Shown here: positions 44,955 to 55,269 of the stretch, piece after piece
How the letters are laid out: every line of letters begins with the position of its first letter
Numbering within the stretch: position 1 is the first letter of the stretch
Assembly (NCBI RefSeq): GCF_963676685.1
Contig: NC_092346.1
Coordinates: 92,662,255-92,726,254, forward strand
Source: Mytilus edulis
Lineage: Eukaryota; Mollusca; Bivalvia; Mytilida; Mytilidae
Direction: 5' to 3'
DNA length: 64,000 nt
Program-made: the position numbers and the translations under genes
Notes under the pieces: generated by a model
What the model was told of the DNA's origin: nothing
Databases searched by the model: none
The model's input: only the letters and a program-made list of their open reading frames with translations

Positions 44955-45385
44955 GGGGCCGTGTCATCGAAGGTGTCTTAGGACTAAGACATGTCCTAAC
45001 ACCATCTTAGGAGAATTTGTTGCTCTTAGCCGTGTTATCAAAAAGATCTCATCTTAGGAGATGTCTTAATGTTGGTCCCAACTTTAGGACTACTAATAAG
45101 CTGTCTTTGGATAGTCTTAAGACCATTTTCACTTTTAGGATAACTTTATGATGTCCTAGCATATAAAAAAATTGTAGATTCTTTTGTATATTCTTGTTAA
45201 AATAATTACATTATCATACGGCGAGAAAATTTCACTTATGACTACGATAGAACATATTTGTTAAGATTATCTTAGGACACCTTCGATGTGGAGTCTGAGA
45301 TATATCATGTCCTAATACTGACCTATAATTTGTCCTAAGATATATCTTAAGACAAATCTTAGGACACTTTCGATGACACGGCCCC
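44955..45385. mobile_element. 431-bp TIR element with TCTTAGGAC motif array
   Basis: The ends are GGGGCCGTGTCATCGAAGGT and, reversed, GGGGCCGTGTCATCGAAAGT, both running on into GTGTC(T/C)TA. The interior is largely made of TTAGGAC and its complement GTCCTAA (GTCTTAGGAC, ATCTTAGGAG, TGTCCTAATAC, TCTTAAGACAAATCTTAGGA). No coding capacity. I infer a MITE-like element of the same general design as those at 33337 and 48412. Confidence 0.8.
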
Positions 45386-45905
45386 TGGCTGCTACGACAC
45401 AGAACGCAACCCAATTGCTTATGAAACAAGTCCGCTTTACAGCAGCTGTTTCGGAAACATCCATTATACGTACAGTAGATAGAGCACATTATTCATCAAG
45501 TGCATAAATATATAAAAAAAAAACACAAAAAGAAAAAAAAACCAGCACAATATAATCATTTACAAATCTGACAAACAGAATGTATGCATAAAGCATAAAA
45601 GATTTCAAGAGTGACCTAAGCTTTCCGCAATGAATTATGTCAAAAGCGGCAACACATCTGCAGCCACATTATTCAACAACAAATATGCACGTTGGAATCC
45701 ACAATTTCCGCTGTTCAATGTCAATTACTGACTAACCTTTCTCATATCATCGTCAGTCTAATAGTACCTGATGGCTTTCAGTGGAAAAAAAAACAAAGTT
45801 CACTCTCTTTTCCTGTGACATTAAATAAGAAAGTCGAAACTTTAATAACCTCGTGACAAAAACAAAATATAAATGTATGACGTCAGACTAGTATAGATAT
45901 TTGTT

Positions 45906-46050
45906 TAGGGGCCAGCTGAAGGACGCCTCCGGGTGCGGGAGTTTCTCGCTGCAATGAAGACCCATTGGTGACCTTCGGCTGTTTTCCTCTCTATGGTCGG
46001 GTTGTTGTTTCTTTCACACATTCCCCCTTTCCATTCTCAATTTTATTAAT
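45906..46050 (+). mobile_element. Solo fragment of the family 1 Penelope-like tail
   Basis: GGGGCCAGCTGAAGGACGCC, GGGTGCGGGAGTTTCTCGCT, ATGGTCGGGTTGTTGTTTCT, ending CATTCTCAATTTTATTA. It corresponds to the last 150 bp of the element ends at 10870 and 30000, without RT sequence. Confidence 0.8.
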
Positions 46051-47128
46051 CATGCCCAGTGAACGACAAACAGTGATAGTTTTAAACAAACATATCATAA
46101 AAGTATAACAAGGTCATAAGTAGCAAGTTTAGTTAATATACAAATGAAAATAATATGATAAAGCCATTTAAGGAAAAATGAAACATATAATTCGTTTATT
46201 TTTTATTTTAATTTTAAAGGCAAAATAAAAAAGTACTTCCTCTTAATAAACGTCATAAATTTAAGATTTGGAAATGTTTTTATTCATCTCAAATCATTCC
46301 TATGATGCACACTTTTAATATAATATATATATCTATTTAATTGAAGGACAGAAATGCAGATGACGCTGTTTATGAAATAACAACAGAATATAGATAAATA
46401 ATAAAGTATGTGTGCTTTAAAAAAATGTATAAATTTGCGTTGATTATTAACAGCATAATGTTGATTTGTGTATATTTAAGTACATACTACTTTGCATTGA
46501 TACAAATTGTATAACGTTATTGAAGTAAATCTATCAGTGTAGTAATGGTCTAAATGAATTAAACAGACTAAGAATCAATTTATCACCGTATCATTCAATA
46601 TAACCAGATAACACCATAGTTAACATTGATAACTGGGAAATTGAAATTCGAATTTATTTATTCAAATTATATGCAAACACAAGACATTACATTTTAAACC
46701 TAAACTGTAGGTCTTAATAGTACTTGAAAGGGTAATTTATCAGTTCAAAAGTGGACTAAAAGTTACTTTAAATGTTTAATCTCCTATGCTATTTGAAATG
46801 TTCTTCTACCATAACAAGTTCACTTGTATACTGTATATTAATTTTTGCACCTGTTTTATTAGCTAAAACAAAAATAATGTGAAAAGCGTCAGCTGGAAGA
46901 AAACAAACAATTGTAAAATTCTTTATTTTTGTTACTGTATCAACTAAATATGGAATATGAATATGAGGTTCCATGATAAAAGTGAGAGTTCGGTTCTACC
47001 TCCAGATTAAGGCTAGTCATTATTCATTAAATTTTACTAATTGCCAAAGTAAGCGTTGTTTTAGGGAATGGAACCTTTTCTGTAATTATCATAACTCATA
47101 TAAAAAAGAGAATCATGTTCGGGGGTTA
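46051..47128. other. No recognisable gene; upstream flank of the claudin-like gene
   Basis: AT-rich sequence. An in-frame ATG at 46973 could extend the claudin-like protein by 52 residues, but the extra part has no feature of that family, so I prefer the ATG at 47129. Confidence 0.4.
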
Positions 47129-47336
47129 ATGGAAAATAAGGAACAGTTTGTAAATCTCCTACCGGGACCATTAATTTTATGTGTTGGATTTATAATACAA
47201 ATTGTTGGTTTTTCAACGACTCATTGGTCAGAGAGAACTAGCACCGGTGCCACCTGCGGATTATGGAAAGTTTGTACACATGACGATGATAAATCAAAAG
47301 CATGCTTCACAATCACTCAAAGAGGAAGTGTACCAA
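47129..47336 (+). CDS. Exon 1 of the claudin-like gene
   Basis: It runs from ATG to phase-1 donor A|GTAAGTA. It encodes TM1 and the W-GLW-C-C loop, ITQRGSVP last. The overlapping frame at 47202-47384 is a shadow. Confidence 0.85.
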
Positions 47337-49578
47337 GTAAGTACTTCCGGTTATATTATGAAATTATGGAAAAGCAAAGATTAATTTAGAAGTTTTAAAG
47401 CGGTTTTGTTTTAATTGCTTTTTTATATACAAATCTTTTTTTACAGAAGAGAATAGAAACATTTTTGTCTTCAATAAAAAAGAAAATAGGGGGGGGAGTG
47501 AAATTGTTTACACACATTTGTATTGTACAATAGTTAAGGTCCTTGATTAACATAATAGTGTTGTTATTACACAAACGATGGCCTATATGCAAATAGACTT
47601 TTGATATAATAAACTGCATAACGCACACATGGGATATATTAAATTGTGTTCTTTTGATTCATTCTTGTACATTTTAATTCAACGACATAATGCTGTGACT
47701 ATAGATGTAATACACAATACGGGTATAACGTCTATGCTGTGACATTCTGCATCAACCTGTGTAAATATAAACTTTGGAGAAATTAGAATACTTTATTTTT
47801 AAGGGAGATTTCTTGTTTGAATAATTCAAAATTAATATCGTCGAGTTGATATCGCATTACAGTCATACAAGATTGTTTGAAGAGTTTATCACAGTCATAT
47901 ATATGTATCTGAAAACAAGAAATTTTAGGCAAAACAATTTTCAAAAACATTTCTTTTTCAATGTTCAATATAACTCTTCATTGTGTTACTAAGACGGCTC
48001 CTTTGTCAGTGAAAATACATACCATTATACCCATTATACAGACAAATTTATTTGTTTTTGCTTTGGTTGCATATAAAACACGAACTAACGACATAACCTT
48101 CAAATCCTCTAACCGGTGTTATTTCTACACTATTTTACTTTTTCAGTAATGGTATTCTTGTGTAGTTTCCTGGGTACTGTAAGTACCATTATAACTGGAC
48201 TGTCGTTTATCACTGCTGTCTTCACAACGTGTCAGAAGAAAAGTACAGCTTTAAAATGGTCTAAAAACGCAGCGGCAGCAACTCTTATTGCAGGTATACC
48301 ATTCAGATACATATGTATTTGAAAGAGACTGAACTAGGCAAGAAAACACTATCTTGACATTTTAGTGCAATATTCCTTTTTTTTTTTTAATTGCAAATAG
48401 AATCTGATAGACTACACAGGCAAATTTCACTAACACCAATTTCAAATGAATATAAATGTATGTGAATCTCAATTTCACCTCAAACGAACTTGTACGTGAA
48501 ACTCACATGAAATCAGTTTATGTGAGTTTCTCATGAATCTCATTGTCAAACTTATGTGAATTTCACGTGAAAATCACATGTATTTTTTTCACGTTAAATT
48601 CACATAAATTTTAAAATAAAGTTATTCAAATAACATCTACATTTTCAAATTCAATTAAAATCATGAAAAATACAATTATCTCTTTGAAAAGTGCATGTGA
48701 AATTCATGTGAAAAATTTCTGGGGAGATTCATGTGAATCTCGATTCTCACATAAAATTCACATGAAAATTTCCACGTGAGTTTCACGTATTAGTTCGCTT
48801 GAAGTGAATCTCACGTGATTTTTTCACATCAATGGTCATGTGAGATTCATGTGAAATTCACGTGAGCAAAATTTGCCTGCGTAGAGAGGGCAGATTATTT
48901 ACAAGTTTGTCTATAAATGTTTTAACGAAAACGTAAGCATAGTACAATACTTCTAATGTGTTATAAAATAATTATATTTATGCCATGCACATACTTTAGA
49001 ATTTTAACGAGTCATCTTATGCGATTTTTGTTTGAACAGAACGGCTATTAAAATATTTTGTCACAACACGTTTTTATAGTTTTTATATACACTTTTCATT
49101 TCTGTGGCCTTGTCAGTCAGCATTGAATGTATACATTGTACATGGTGTAACTCACTCACATATTTAGTTTAAATGTCTTTATATTTCAGTGGCCTTGTCA
49201 GTCAGCGTTGAATGTATTTACGGTGCAACTTACTCCAGTATTACCTACGACAATATCCCTAACCTCAACAAGAAGTCGACGACAACTGAATTGTCATGGT
49301 CGTTCTTTTTATACTGCTCATCTTCAGTGATTCTTTTGATTGGAAGTCTATACTTGATAATCGTTCCGTCTAACATTCTGTCCACTAATAAAGTGTCTAC
49401 AAACATGCCACAGATACCGGTATTACAGATACATCCACCACCAAGTGACCGAGCGCCGACACCATTATACCTGTTGTCTCAACGTTCATCATCTCCATTA
49501 CCGTCACCATTTTCATCTAACGCTCATACTCAACATACCCAGAGTTTACCGCCTGTCTTTACACAGATGCGGAGATAA
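47129..49578 (+). CDS. Claudin/PMP22-like four-transmembrane protein, three exons
   Basis: Spliced CDS: 47129-47336, 48147-48293, 49190-49578 (744 nt, 247 residues). Both introns are GT-AG, phase 1, and restore the frame. TM1 is about 12-30; the first extracellular loop carries the family signature W33, G44-L45-W46, C49, C59; TM2 about 72-97; TM3 about 111-128; TM4 about 151-175; then a 70-residue Pro/Ser-rich cytosolic tail (IHPPPSDRAPTP, RSSSPLPSPF) ending QMRR. The superfamily includes claudins of cell junctions, PMP22/EMP proteins and invertebrate relatives; which branch this is cannot be said from sequence alone. The tail does not end in the PDZ-binding YV of classical claudins. The 1.8 kb of introns hold a TIR element. 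The protein would act at the plasma membrane, perhaps at epithelial contacts (inference). Confidence 0.85.
48147..48293 (+). CDS. Exon 2 of the claudin-like gene
   Basis: Acceptor TTTTTCAG, donor G|GTATAC. It encodes TM2 (FLCSFLGTVSTIITGL and on), CQKKS, and the start of TM3 (NAAAATLIAG). Confidence 0.85.
48412..48884. mobile_element. TIR element with GTGAAATTCAC motif array, intron 2 of claudin-like gene
   Basis: The left end CTACACAGGCAAATTTCAC and right end (reversed) CTACGCAGGCAAATTTTGC are inverted repeats. A TA lies at each end (48413-48414 and 48882-48883), which would fit a TA target duplication. The inside is mostly CATGTGA(A/G)(A/T)TTCA-type palindromic units at about 11-bp steps, for example CATGTGAGATTCATGTGAAA then TTCACGTGAGC. 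No coding capacity. Same design as 33337-34234 and 44955-45385. Confidence 0.8.
49105..49189 (+). repeat. 85-bp duplication of the exon 3 acceptor region
   Basis: TGGCCTTGTCAGTCAGCATT at 49105 repeats TGGCCTTGTCAGTCAGCGTT at 49190, with further similarity (GGTGTAACTCACTC against GGTGCAACTTACTC). The upstream copy has TTTCTG where the real acceptor has TTTCAG, so it cannot be spliced as an exon. It is a mutated duplicate exon start. Confidence 0.8.
49190..49578 (+). CDS. Exon 3 of the claudin-like gene
   Basis: Acceptor TATTTCAG, stop TAA at 49576-49578. It encodes the rest of TM3, the second loop, TM4 (WSFFLYCSSSVILLIGSLYL) and the Pro/Ser-rich tail. Confidence 0.9.
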
Positions 49579-49696
49579 GTGTATATTTGACATATTTGTG
49601 TTGACGCAAATAGTTATATAATTAAAACAATTTTTGTTTTCAAAAGACTGTTCTAAAGTTATATTTACTATATTTAAAAAGGAACTTAACATTCAG

Positions 49697-49702
49697 AATA
49701 AA
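49697..49702 (+). terminator. Candidate polyadenylation signal of the claudin-like gene
   Basis: AATAAA 119 bp past the stop codon, the first canonical hexamer downstream on that strand. Confidence 0.45.
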
Positions 49703-49969
49703 TCATAGAGGGTCCCTGTCTTTGTTTTCGACTGATATATCAAGCCATTGAAAATTTGATGGAAATGATTCTAGAATTTTTTCATACAATTAACATTAAC
49801 TTAAAAACTATGAATTTTTTTATTTTTAAAGATTTTCAAAGATAGCTTTTATACTTTATAGAATAAGATTATGAAAAGAAAATAGGGGTATACAAACAAA
49901 ACTAAAATAACGTTAACAATAGATTGAACCAGCCCCTTTACCACTTTGTACATAAATATTAACTTCTGG

Positions 49970-51450
49970 CTGGAGATCTTGTAGTTCCAGTTGGGCTAGC
50001 ATTATATTATTTCATTAAATGCCTGCATATTATATGTTCCAGGATCTTACATGGTACTGATGTTAACGATACAGGTATGTAATTTTCAGCAGCAGGTTTA
50101 TCGCCTTTTTTGAAAACGCATGATATGTTTGCGTTAAGCAAATCTTGTGAAAGGGTTCCAGTGTCTATAGATTTTTTGAAGATTGCTGTCAGTCTTGGTG
50201 TAATTTGGCTTGCACATTCTTTCAAAATTCTGTTTGGAAATCCATCTGTTCCAGAAGCTTTTGATGGGTAAACATCTTTCATTAGTTTATCCAGTCCCTT
50301 TTCTGTTATTATGAGGTTTGGTATAGATTCCTCAATACGTTTTGTTGTGTCTGGTATTGTTGTGGACTTATCTATTTTGAAAACCGATTTGAATTGTTGA
50401 ATTAGTATTTCAGCTTTCCCTTGCTGTCGCTGATGACTTTCCCTATGTTTTTAAAGGGCTACTTCGATGTTGTAATTTTTTCTGGATTTCCTGTATTTCC
50501 AAAACGGCTTAGTATTGCTTGTTTCTATGCACTTTAGTATGGAGGCGTTGATATATGACCATTCAGCTTTCTTTATTTGGCTTTTGGCTTCTGTTTGGAA
50601 GTGTATGTAGTTTGATCAATTTTTTGGTTTTTTTATAGGTTGCTGGTATAATCGGCTTTTCTTTTTTAACATCTTCCTTATTTTGTGTGTTATCCAGGGA
50701 ATTTCATGGCTATTATTTTAGCGGATTTCTTTGGATGGTATATGTTTGTCCCTGCTTTGGAATAACTCTTTCTTGAACGTGTCACTCATTTATTGGACAT
50801 TTGAACCTTGTGTATACATTTGTTTAATTCTTGTTGATGTTTTAGAGATGTCTTCATTTAGTTTTCCAATTTGCCTTTGAGTAGATATAGCATTTTCTTG
50901 GTTTGCTGCGTTGATAGTATGGCTTAAGTGTGGCAGTCTGTTATCACCATTACATGATCTGATATGCCTGGTGCGTTTTTTATGTTTTAATATAAAGACG
51001 GATTGATGGAATATGCTAAATGAAGGAGGTTGTTTTCTCTTGTTGATAGTTCATGTATTTGAGTAAGTTGGAATGTGGGTGTTAGTTGCATAATTTTGTT
51101 TTGGATTTCTTTATCGTTTGCGTTTGAGTTAACGGTTGATGTTTCCCAGTTAATATCTAGACAATTGAAGTCTCCTGTTAACATGATGTTGGTATTTCTG
51201 GCTTTTTCTACACATTTCATGTTTTTTTATGGCATTTAGAATGAGTTGATAAGTAGTCTTTTTTTTCCCTTTTAAGTTGTATTTTAACCCATTCTATTTC
51301 GCAGATTGTAACAAGTTCAGTTTATTCGGCAGTTATGGTGTCATTATGGACTAATATAAATACTCCTCCTTCAATCGTTCTCTTGTCATTTCTATATGCT
51401 TGGAATACTTCACTTTATTTTATTGCGTCTTTTATTGGATTTTTCCTAGG
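49970..51450 (-). pseudogene. CR1/jockey-like LINE remnant: endonuclease and start of RT
   Basis: In minus-strand order: endonuclease pieces (GGVFILVHNDTI near 51390-51350, then NIMLTGDFNCLDINWET near 51180-51120), a decayed linker with several stops, and the first third of RT (KASGTDGFPNRILKECA, NISCVFKKGDKPAAENY, PVSLTSVPCKILEHIICRHL, 50282-50007). RT motifs A to C are missing because homology ends near 49970. Loss of the 3' half is unlike normal LINE 5' truncation and implies deletion or rearrangement. It lies just downstream of the claudin-like gene in the opposite direction. Confidence 0.75.
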
Positions 51451-51552
51451 ATTTTCCTAGATCATCACTACTAATCTCATGTATATTTTCAAAATTATAA
51501 ACCAATGCACCATACTGTTTTTTAACATCTAAAATGTTATCTTTAACGATAT

Positions 51553-52371
51553 TTATGTATTCAATATCATAAATAATGAATTATAATTTTTTTCAATAAA
51601 AAATAATGAATTATTGAATTTCCATAGACCTTGACCTCGAACAAAAGGATTAAATTCAAATTCCAAAACTACCATAGAATGATCTGAAGGATAACTAAGT
51701 TCAATTTTACAGTTTCTTAAATTTGTCAACATACAGTCTGGAATAAGAAAAAAATCAAGACGTGCTTGTTTGAAAGGTGATTTGTTTTCTCCTAGTGTAT
51801 CTGTGTATATCAGGAGACAGTTCTCTGAGGCGGTCAACAAGGGACCAGTGATCTATAATTTCTAGAACTTTATCTCTGGCATAGGGATTATTAACATGTA
51901 AATAATTACAGTAATCAATACATGGATCTAATACTAAATTAATGTCACCACAAAGTATGTAACTTTCATTTCCAAAATCTTCAATAACATTCATAATCAG
52001 CTCATAAAAACCAGGACTGTCTACATTAGGTCCATATAATGACACAAGTGTAAGTTTCTGTTTATCTCTTATAACATCTAATGCTAAGTAATTGGTATTC
52101 AAGTTTTTTTTTCTTTTTCTTTAAGCACTTTAAATTCAAAATTATTATTAAACAAGATTGATACTCCTCGTGAATTTGGAGCAAAAGAAGAGAAAAAACA
52201 ATCAAAACCCCACATGGATCTGACAGCATTCTCAATTTCCGTAGTAAAATGCATATCTTGTAAGCAGTAAATATTATAATTTTTTGTTTTCAGTAAATTA
52301 AACGCATCTTTTCTTTTTGCACTATCTCGCAAACCCTGGCAATTTACTGTTAAAAGTTTCAGAGACTCCAT
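51553..52371 (-). pseudogene. L1/Tx1-like LINE ORF2: endonuclease domain only, frameshifted
   Basis: From an ATG at 52371: ESLKLLTVNCQGLRD, IYCLQDMHF, GWFD-like strand and GVSILFNN; a frame change in an A-rich tract near 52105; then LTLVSLYGPN, ILCGDINLVLDP; another frame change near 51790; then ARLDFFLIPDCM, YPSDHSMVVLEF and GLWKFNNSL. These are the APE-type endonuclease motifs in the L1/Tx1 flavour. The RT domain is absent. It is followed by an unrelated LINE remnant at 51450. Confidence 0.8.
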
Positions 52372-52711
52372 AATGAGGTAAATACAATAACACCATACAT
52401 GTACATACATGTATCGATATTCACATAATATTGAGAACACATATTCATCAGGCAAACAAACAAATGTTTTTGAAGACTATTATCTTTAAGTAATTGTGGA
52501 AATAATGAATAAAAACATAATAATAAACCAAGATAACTCGCATCGTTTTATACTTGAAGTATAGTACAGTTTTTGCAAATTCTAGAGTTCTTATTTCCTT
52601 TTTTTGTTAAATTTATACATGTATAAAAAATATTCCAAACACTGAAATTTTTTTTCAAATTTTTCTCAAATTTACAACTTTAAATTGTCAGAAATATTTT
52701 TTCCACAAATG

Positions 52712-53473
52712 TTAACGCCCAGACCTAAATTGTCTGAGTCTAAAGTTGATGTCGTCATACATCCCAAACTTTATCTGTTCACCACATTCTGTTCTACCAT
52801 ACACACCATAATTAAAGTACCAAACCTGTTCATAATGATTGCTCTCCTCTAGCCTACGAATTAGCTCCATATTTCTTTGTGTGACATCATCAACAAATTT
52901 CACTTTCCCATTCAATTGCTTCCTAACACGCATGACACTTCTCTTCACATCATTATTAAAGAAGCGAACAATAAGTGGACTTGGCTCATGTACAGCTTGT
53001 AACCTATGTATTGCCACAACATCCCTTTCTTCTAAACTAACATCCAGATCCTTTTTCACCATTTCAATGAAATCCTTGCGGAGCTTTTGTCTATCTCTCC
53101 TTGGGAAGTTAAACACCTTGATATTGTTTTTCCTGGAATATTGTTCGTTATAGTTGCTGCTCAAATTGGCTATCTTGGCAACTTTAGCTGTTTCTGCTAG
53201 GTCTGTCTTAATAGGAGTTATATGAGAGGACATTACATCAAGTCTTTTTTTTCAGGTGCTCGTATTCAATAGATAAAGCCTCTGTTTTCTCTTCCATCTC
53301 TTTTTCAATTTTATTATTTTTATCATTTAGCTTTTTTTCCAGTGATGACTCAAACTTACTGACCAATTTCTTTACAATTCCAGTAACAAGATTTTCTAAG
53401 TTTTAAGTCTTGACAAGATCTTTTGTAACATCAATCAAATGCTCTTTTGTGGTTACATCCCTCAAGCTAAATT
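52712..53473 (-). pseudogene. ORF1 of the same L1/Tx1-like LINE
   Basis: 52712-53233 is open: NNIKVFNFPR, then VVAIHRLQ, PSPLIVRFFNNDVKRSVMR, the L1-type RNA-binding fold, and a C-terminal domain with YGRTECGEQIKFG. Upstream (53240-53460, in shifted frames) is a heptad-rich Lys/Glu segment (KLVSKFESSLEKKLNDKNNK), the coiled coil. A stop and a frame change near 53245 break the two apart. ORF1 lies 340 bp before ORF2 in the element's direction. Confidence 0.75.
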
Positions 53474-53749
53474 TTATTTCATCAAGGTCTTTTTGAAAGT
53501 TAATAAGACCTGATAAATCCAGACTAGTGTTGGAGTTTCTAATGTGGTAACCCTACAGTCTCTGAATTTTCTTGTCAGTTCTATGCATTTACAGTAGAAT
53601 TCATTGATATGCGAGATGGTTTCTCCTCCATGAGATGGTACGGATATATATCTTTTGTTATTAGTTGTCAGGTCGCATGTACCAAACCAGATGTATATCC
53701 AGATACGGCCTAGTGTGTCTATTTTACGTTTGATATTTTTTTCTAACAA
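53474..53749 (-). CDS. Unrecognised short frame ahead of the LINE ORF1
   Basis: 91 codons with KIDTLGRIWIYIWFGTCDLT, ISVPSHGGETISHINEFYCK, RDCRVTTLETP. The last residues read towards the coiled-coil region of the LINE ORF1 in another frame. The WFGTCDLT and TLETP stretches look like strand-ends of a small alpha/beta hydrolase-type fold such as SGNH, but this is only an impression. It could be part of the LINE, or captured or neighbouring element sequence. Function not assigned. Confidence 0.35.
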   Translation of the reverse strand: MLEKNIKRKIDTLGRIWIYIWFGTCDLTTNNKRYISVPSHGGETISHINEFYCKCIELTRKFRDCRVTTLETPTLVWIYQVLLTFKKTLMK

Positions 53750-53759
53750 ATCACCAAAT

Positions 53760-54262
53760 TATTGAGTTTTCTTCTTAATTTAATGCTGTAACCTTCTTTT
53801 TAAGCCAGATTCCTTTGCTATCTGAAAGTACTACGGGAGTGTAATTTTGCTTCGATGTTGGTGGGCTTGCTGTTGTCTTGTTGATAAAATTTACGAGTTT
53901 ATTGCTTGGCATAGCTAAAGGTTTGAGATCTTGTGTGATGATTATTAAATATCAATTTTTGTACCTTTCTATTACAGTTAGCGGCACATTTTCGATGTTA
54001 AGTTAACCTAGTTGTACAGAAGGTAAACAAATAAAGATGGCGGCAAATTGATTTGAAAAGCTATCGTCAAGTTTGTGGAAAATTGCACTATTTTCTGCCC
54101 AAATTATTGTATAAGGGAATTATCTTGTTGTAATGTTTGTGTTTGAAATGACTCCTGATAAATTTCCCTGCATACTGTGTCTAATTATCAATTTTTCTCT
54201 GTTTTCGTCTCATCGATTAAAAAAACGTCCTACTATTTTGCGCATGCGCTTTCTCCATATGT
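53760..54262. other. No recognisable gene
   Basis: AT-rich sequence between the LINE remnant and a minisatellite. The frame at 54133-54327 has no motif. Confidence 0.4.
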
Positions 54263-54935
54263 TTAGCTGTAGCATTATAATAAGAACACATCAACAAAGT
54301 CATATGTATATATTTGTAGCAGTATAATCAGAACACATCAACAGGGTCATTTGTATATTTTTAGCAGTATAATAAGAACACATCAACAGAGTTGTATGTA
54401 TATCTGTAACGTTATAATAAGAACACATCAACAGAGTTGTATGTATATCTGTAACGTTATAATAAGAACACATCAAAAGAATTATATGTACTAGTATATG
54501 TGTAGAAGTGTAACTAGAACACATCAAAAGAGTCATATATTTATTTGTAGCCGAGAATAACTTGAACTTACCAAAAGAGTCATGTATATCTGCAGAAGTA
54601 TTATAAGAACATATCAACAAAATCATACGTATATATTATATGTAGCAGTATAACTACACGTAGAACACATCAACAAGTCATATGTATATCTGTAGCTGTA
54701 TTATAACTAGAACACATCACCAGAGTCATGTGTATATCTGTAACAGTATTATAAGAAGATATCAACGAAATCATACCTATACATGTAGCAATATAATTAG
54801 AACATATATGAAGCATTATATTAAGAACACATCAACAGAGTCTGACGTATAGACGATGTACAATGTAGTAGCATAATAATATCAACAGAGTCATGCATAT
54901 AACAGTTGCATTCATTATAAATAAAACAGATCAAC
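54263..54935. repeat. Minisatellite, 45-50 bp unit, about 14 copies
   Basis: The unit is built on TATAATAAGAACACATCAAC, then AGAGT(T/C), TATGTATATCTGTA. The three units around 54376-54466 are a near-exact 45-bp repeat; others vary by small indels. The minus-strand frame 54300-54626 reads the repeat (LLMCSYYNVTDIHTT) and is not a gene. Confidence 0.85.
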
Positions 54936-55131
54936 AGTCATTCATATAAAATCATATTTTAATTTTGTACTTATATGATTAAAATACATTATCAATCAGA
55001 GGCTTTTGCATATTTGTGTTGTTTGAGATATATAAATTGCAATCTACTACAGACAAAATACAAGAAAAAACAAACAGACAGAAAATAAATCACTGTACAT
55101 ACTATTGACTCATTGATATACAGATGGGTGC

Positions 55132-55262
55132 GGTCCTAACCTTGACAAAAGTTAACTTAGAGTTAACTTGTTGACTGCTTTTTAAGTTAACTTGAGAATT
55201 TTTAAGCAGACCAGCAAGTTAACGTCGTCTACGGTGGACCAGACTTACGGTCCGCTTTTTTA
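55132..55262. repeat. Palindrome-rich leader of the next minisatellite
   Basis: It contains AAGTTAACTTAGAGTTAACTT and further AGTTAAC copies, then GCAGACCAGC and GACCAGACTTACGGTCCGC, which introduce the AGACC motif of the adjoining array. Confidence 0.5.
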
Positions 55263-55269
55263 TGACTGC

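Noticed and set aside
46973..47128. In-frame N-terminal extension of the claudin-like protein
   Set aside because: It adds a basic, Cys-containing segment ahead of TM1 that the family lacks. The ATG at 47129 gives a normal short N-terminus. Not excluded, only less likely.
54300..54626. Minus-strand frame with repeated LLMCSYYNVTDIHTT
   Set aside because: It is a translation of the 45-bp minisatellite, whose unit happens to be a multiple of three.
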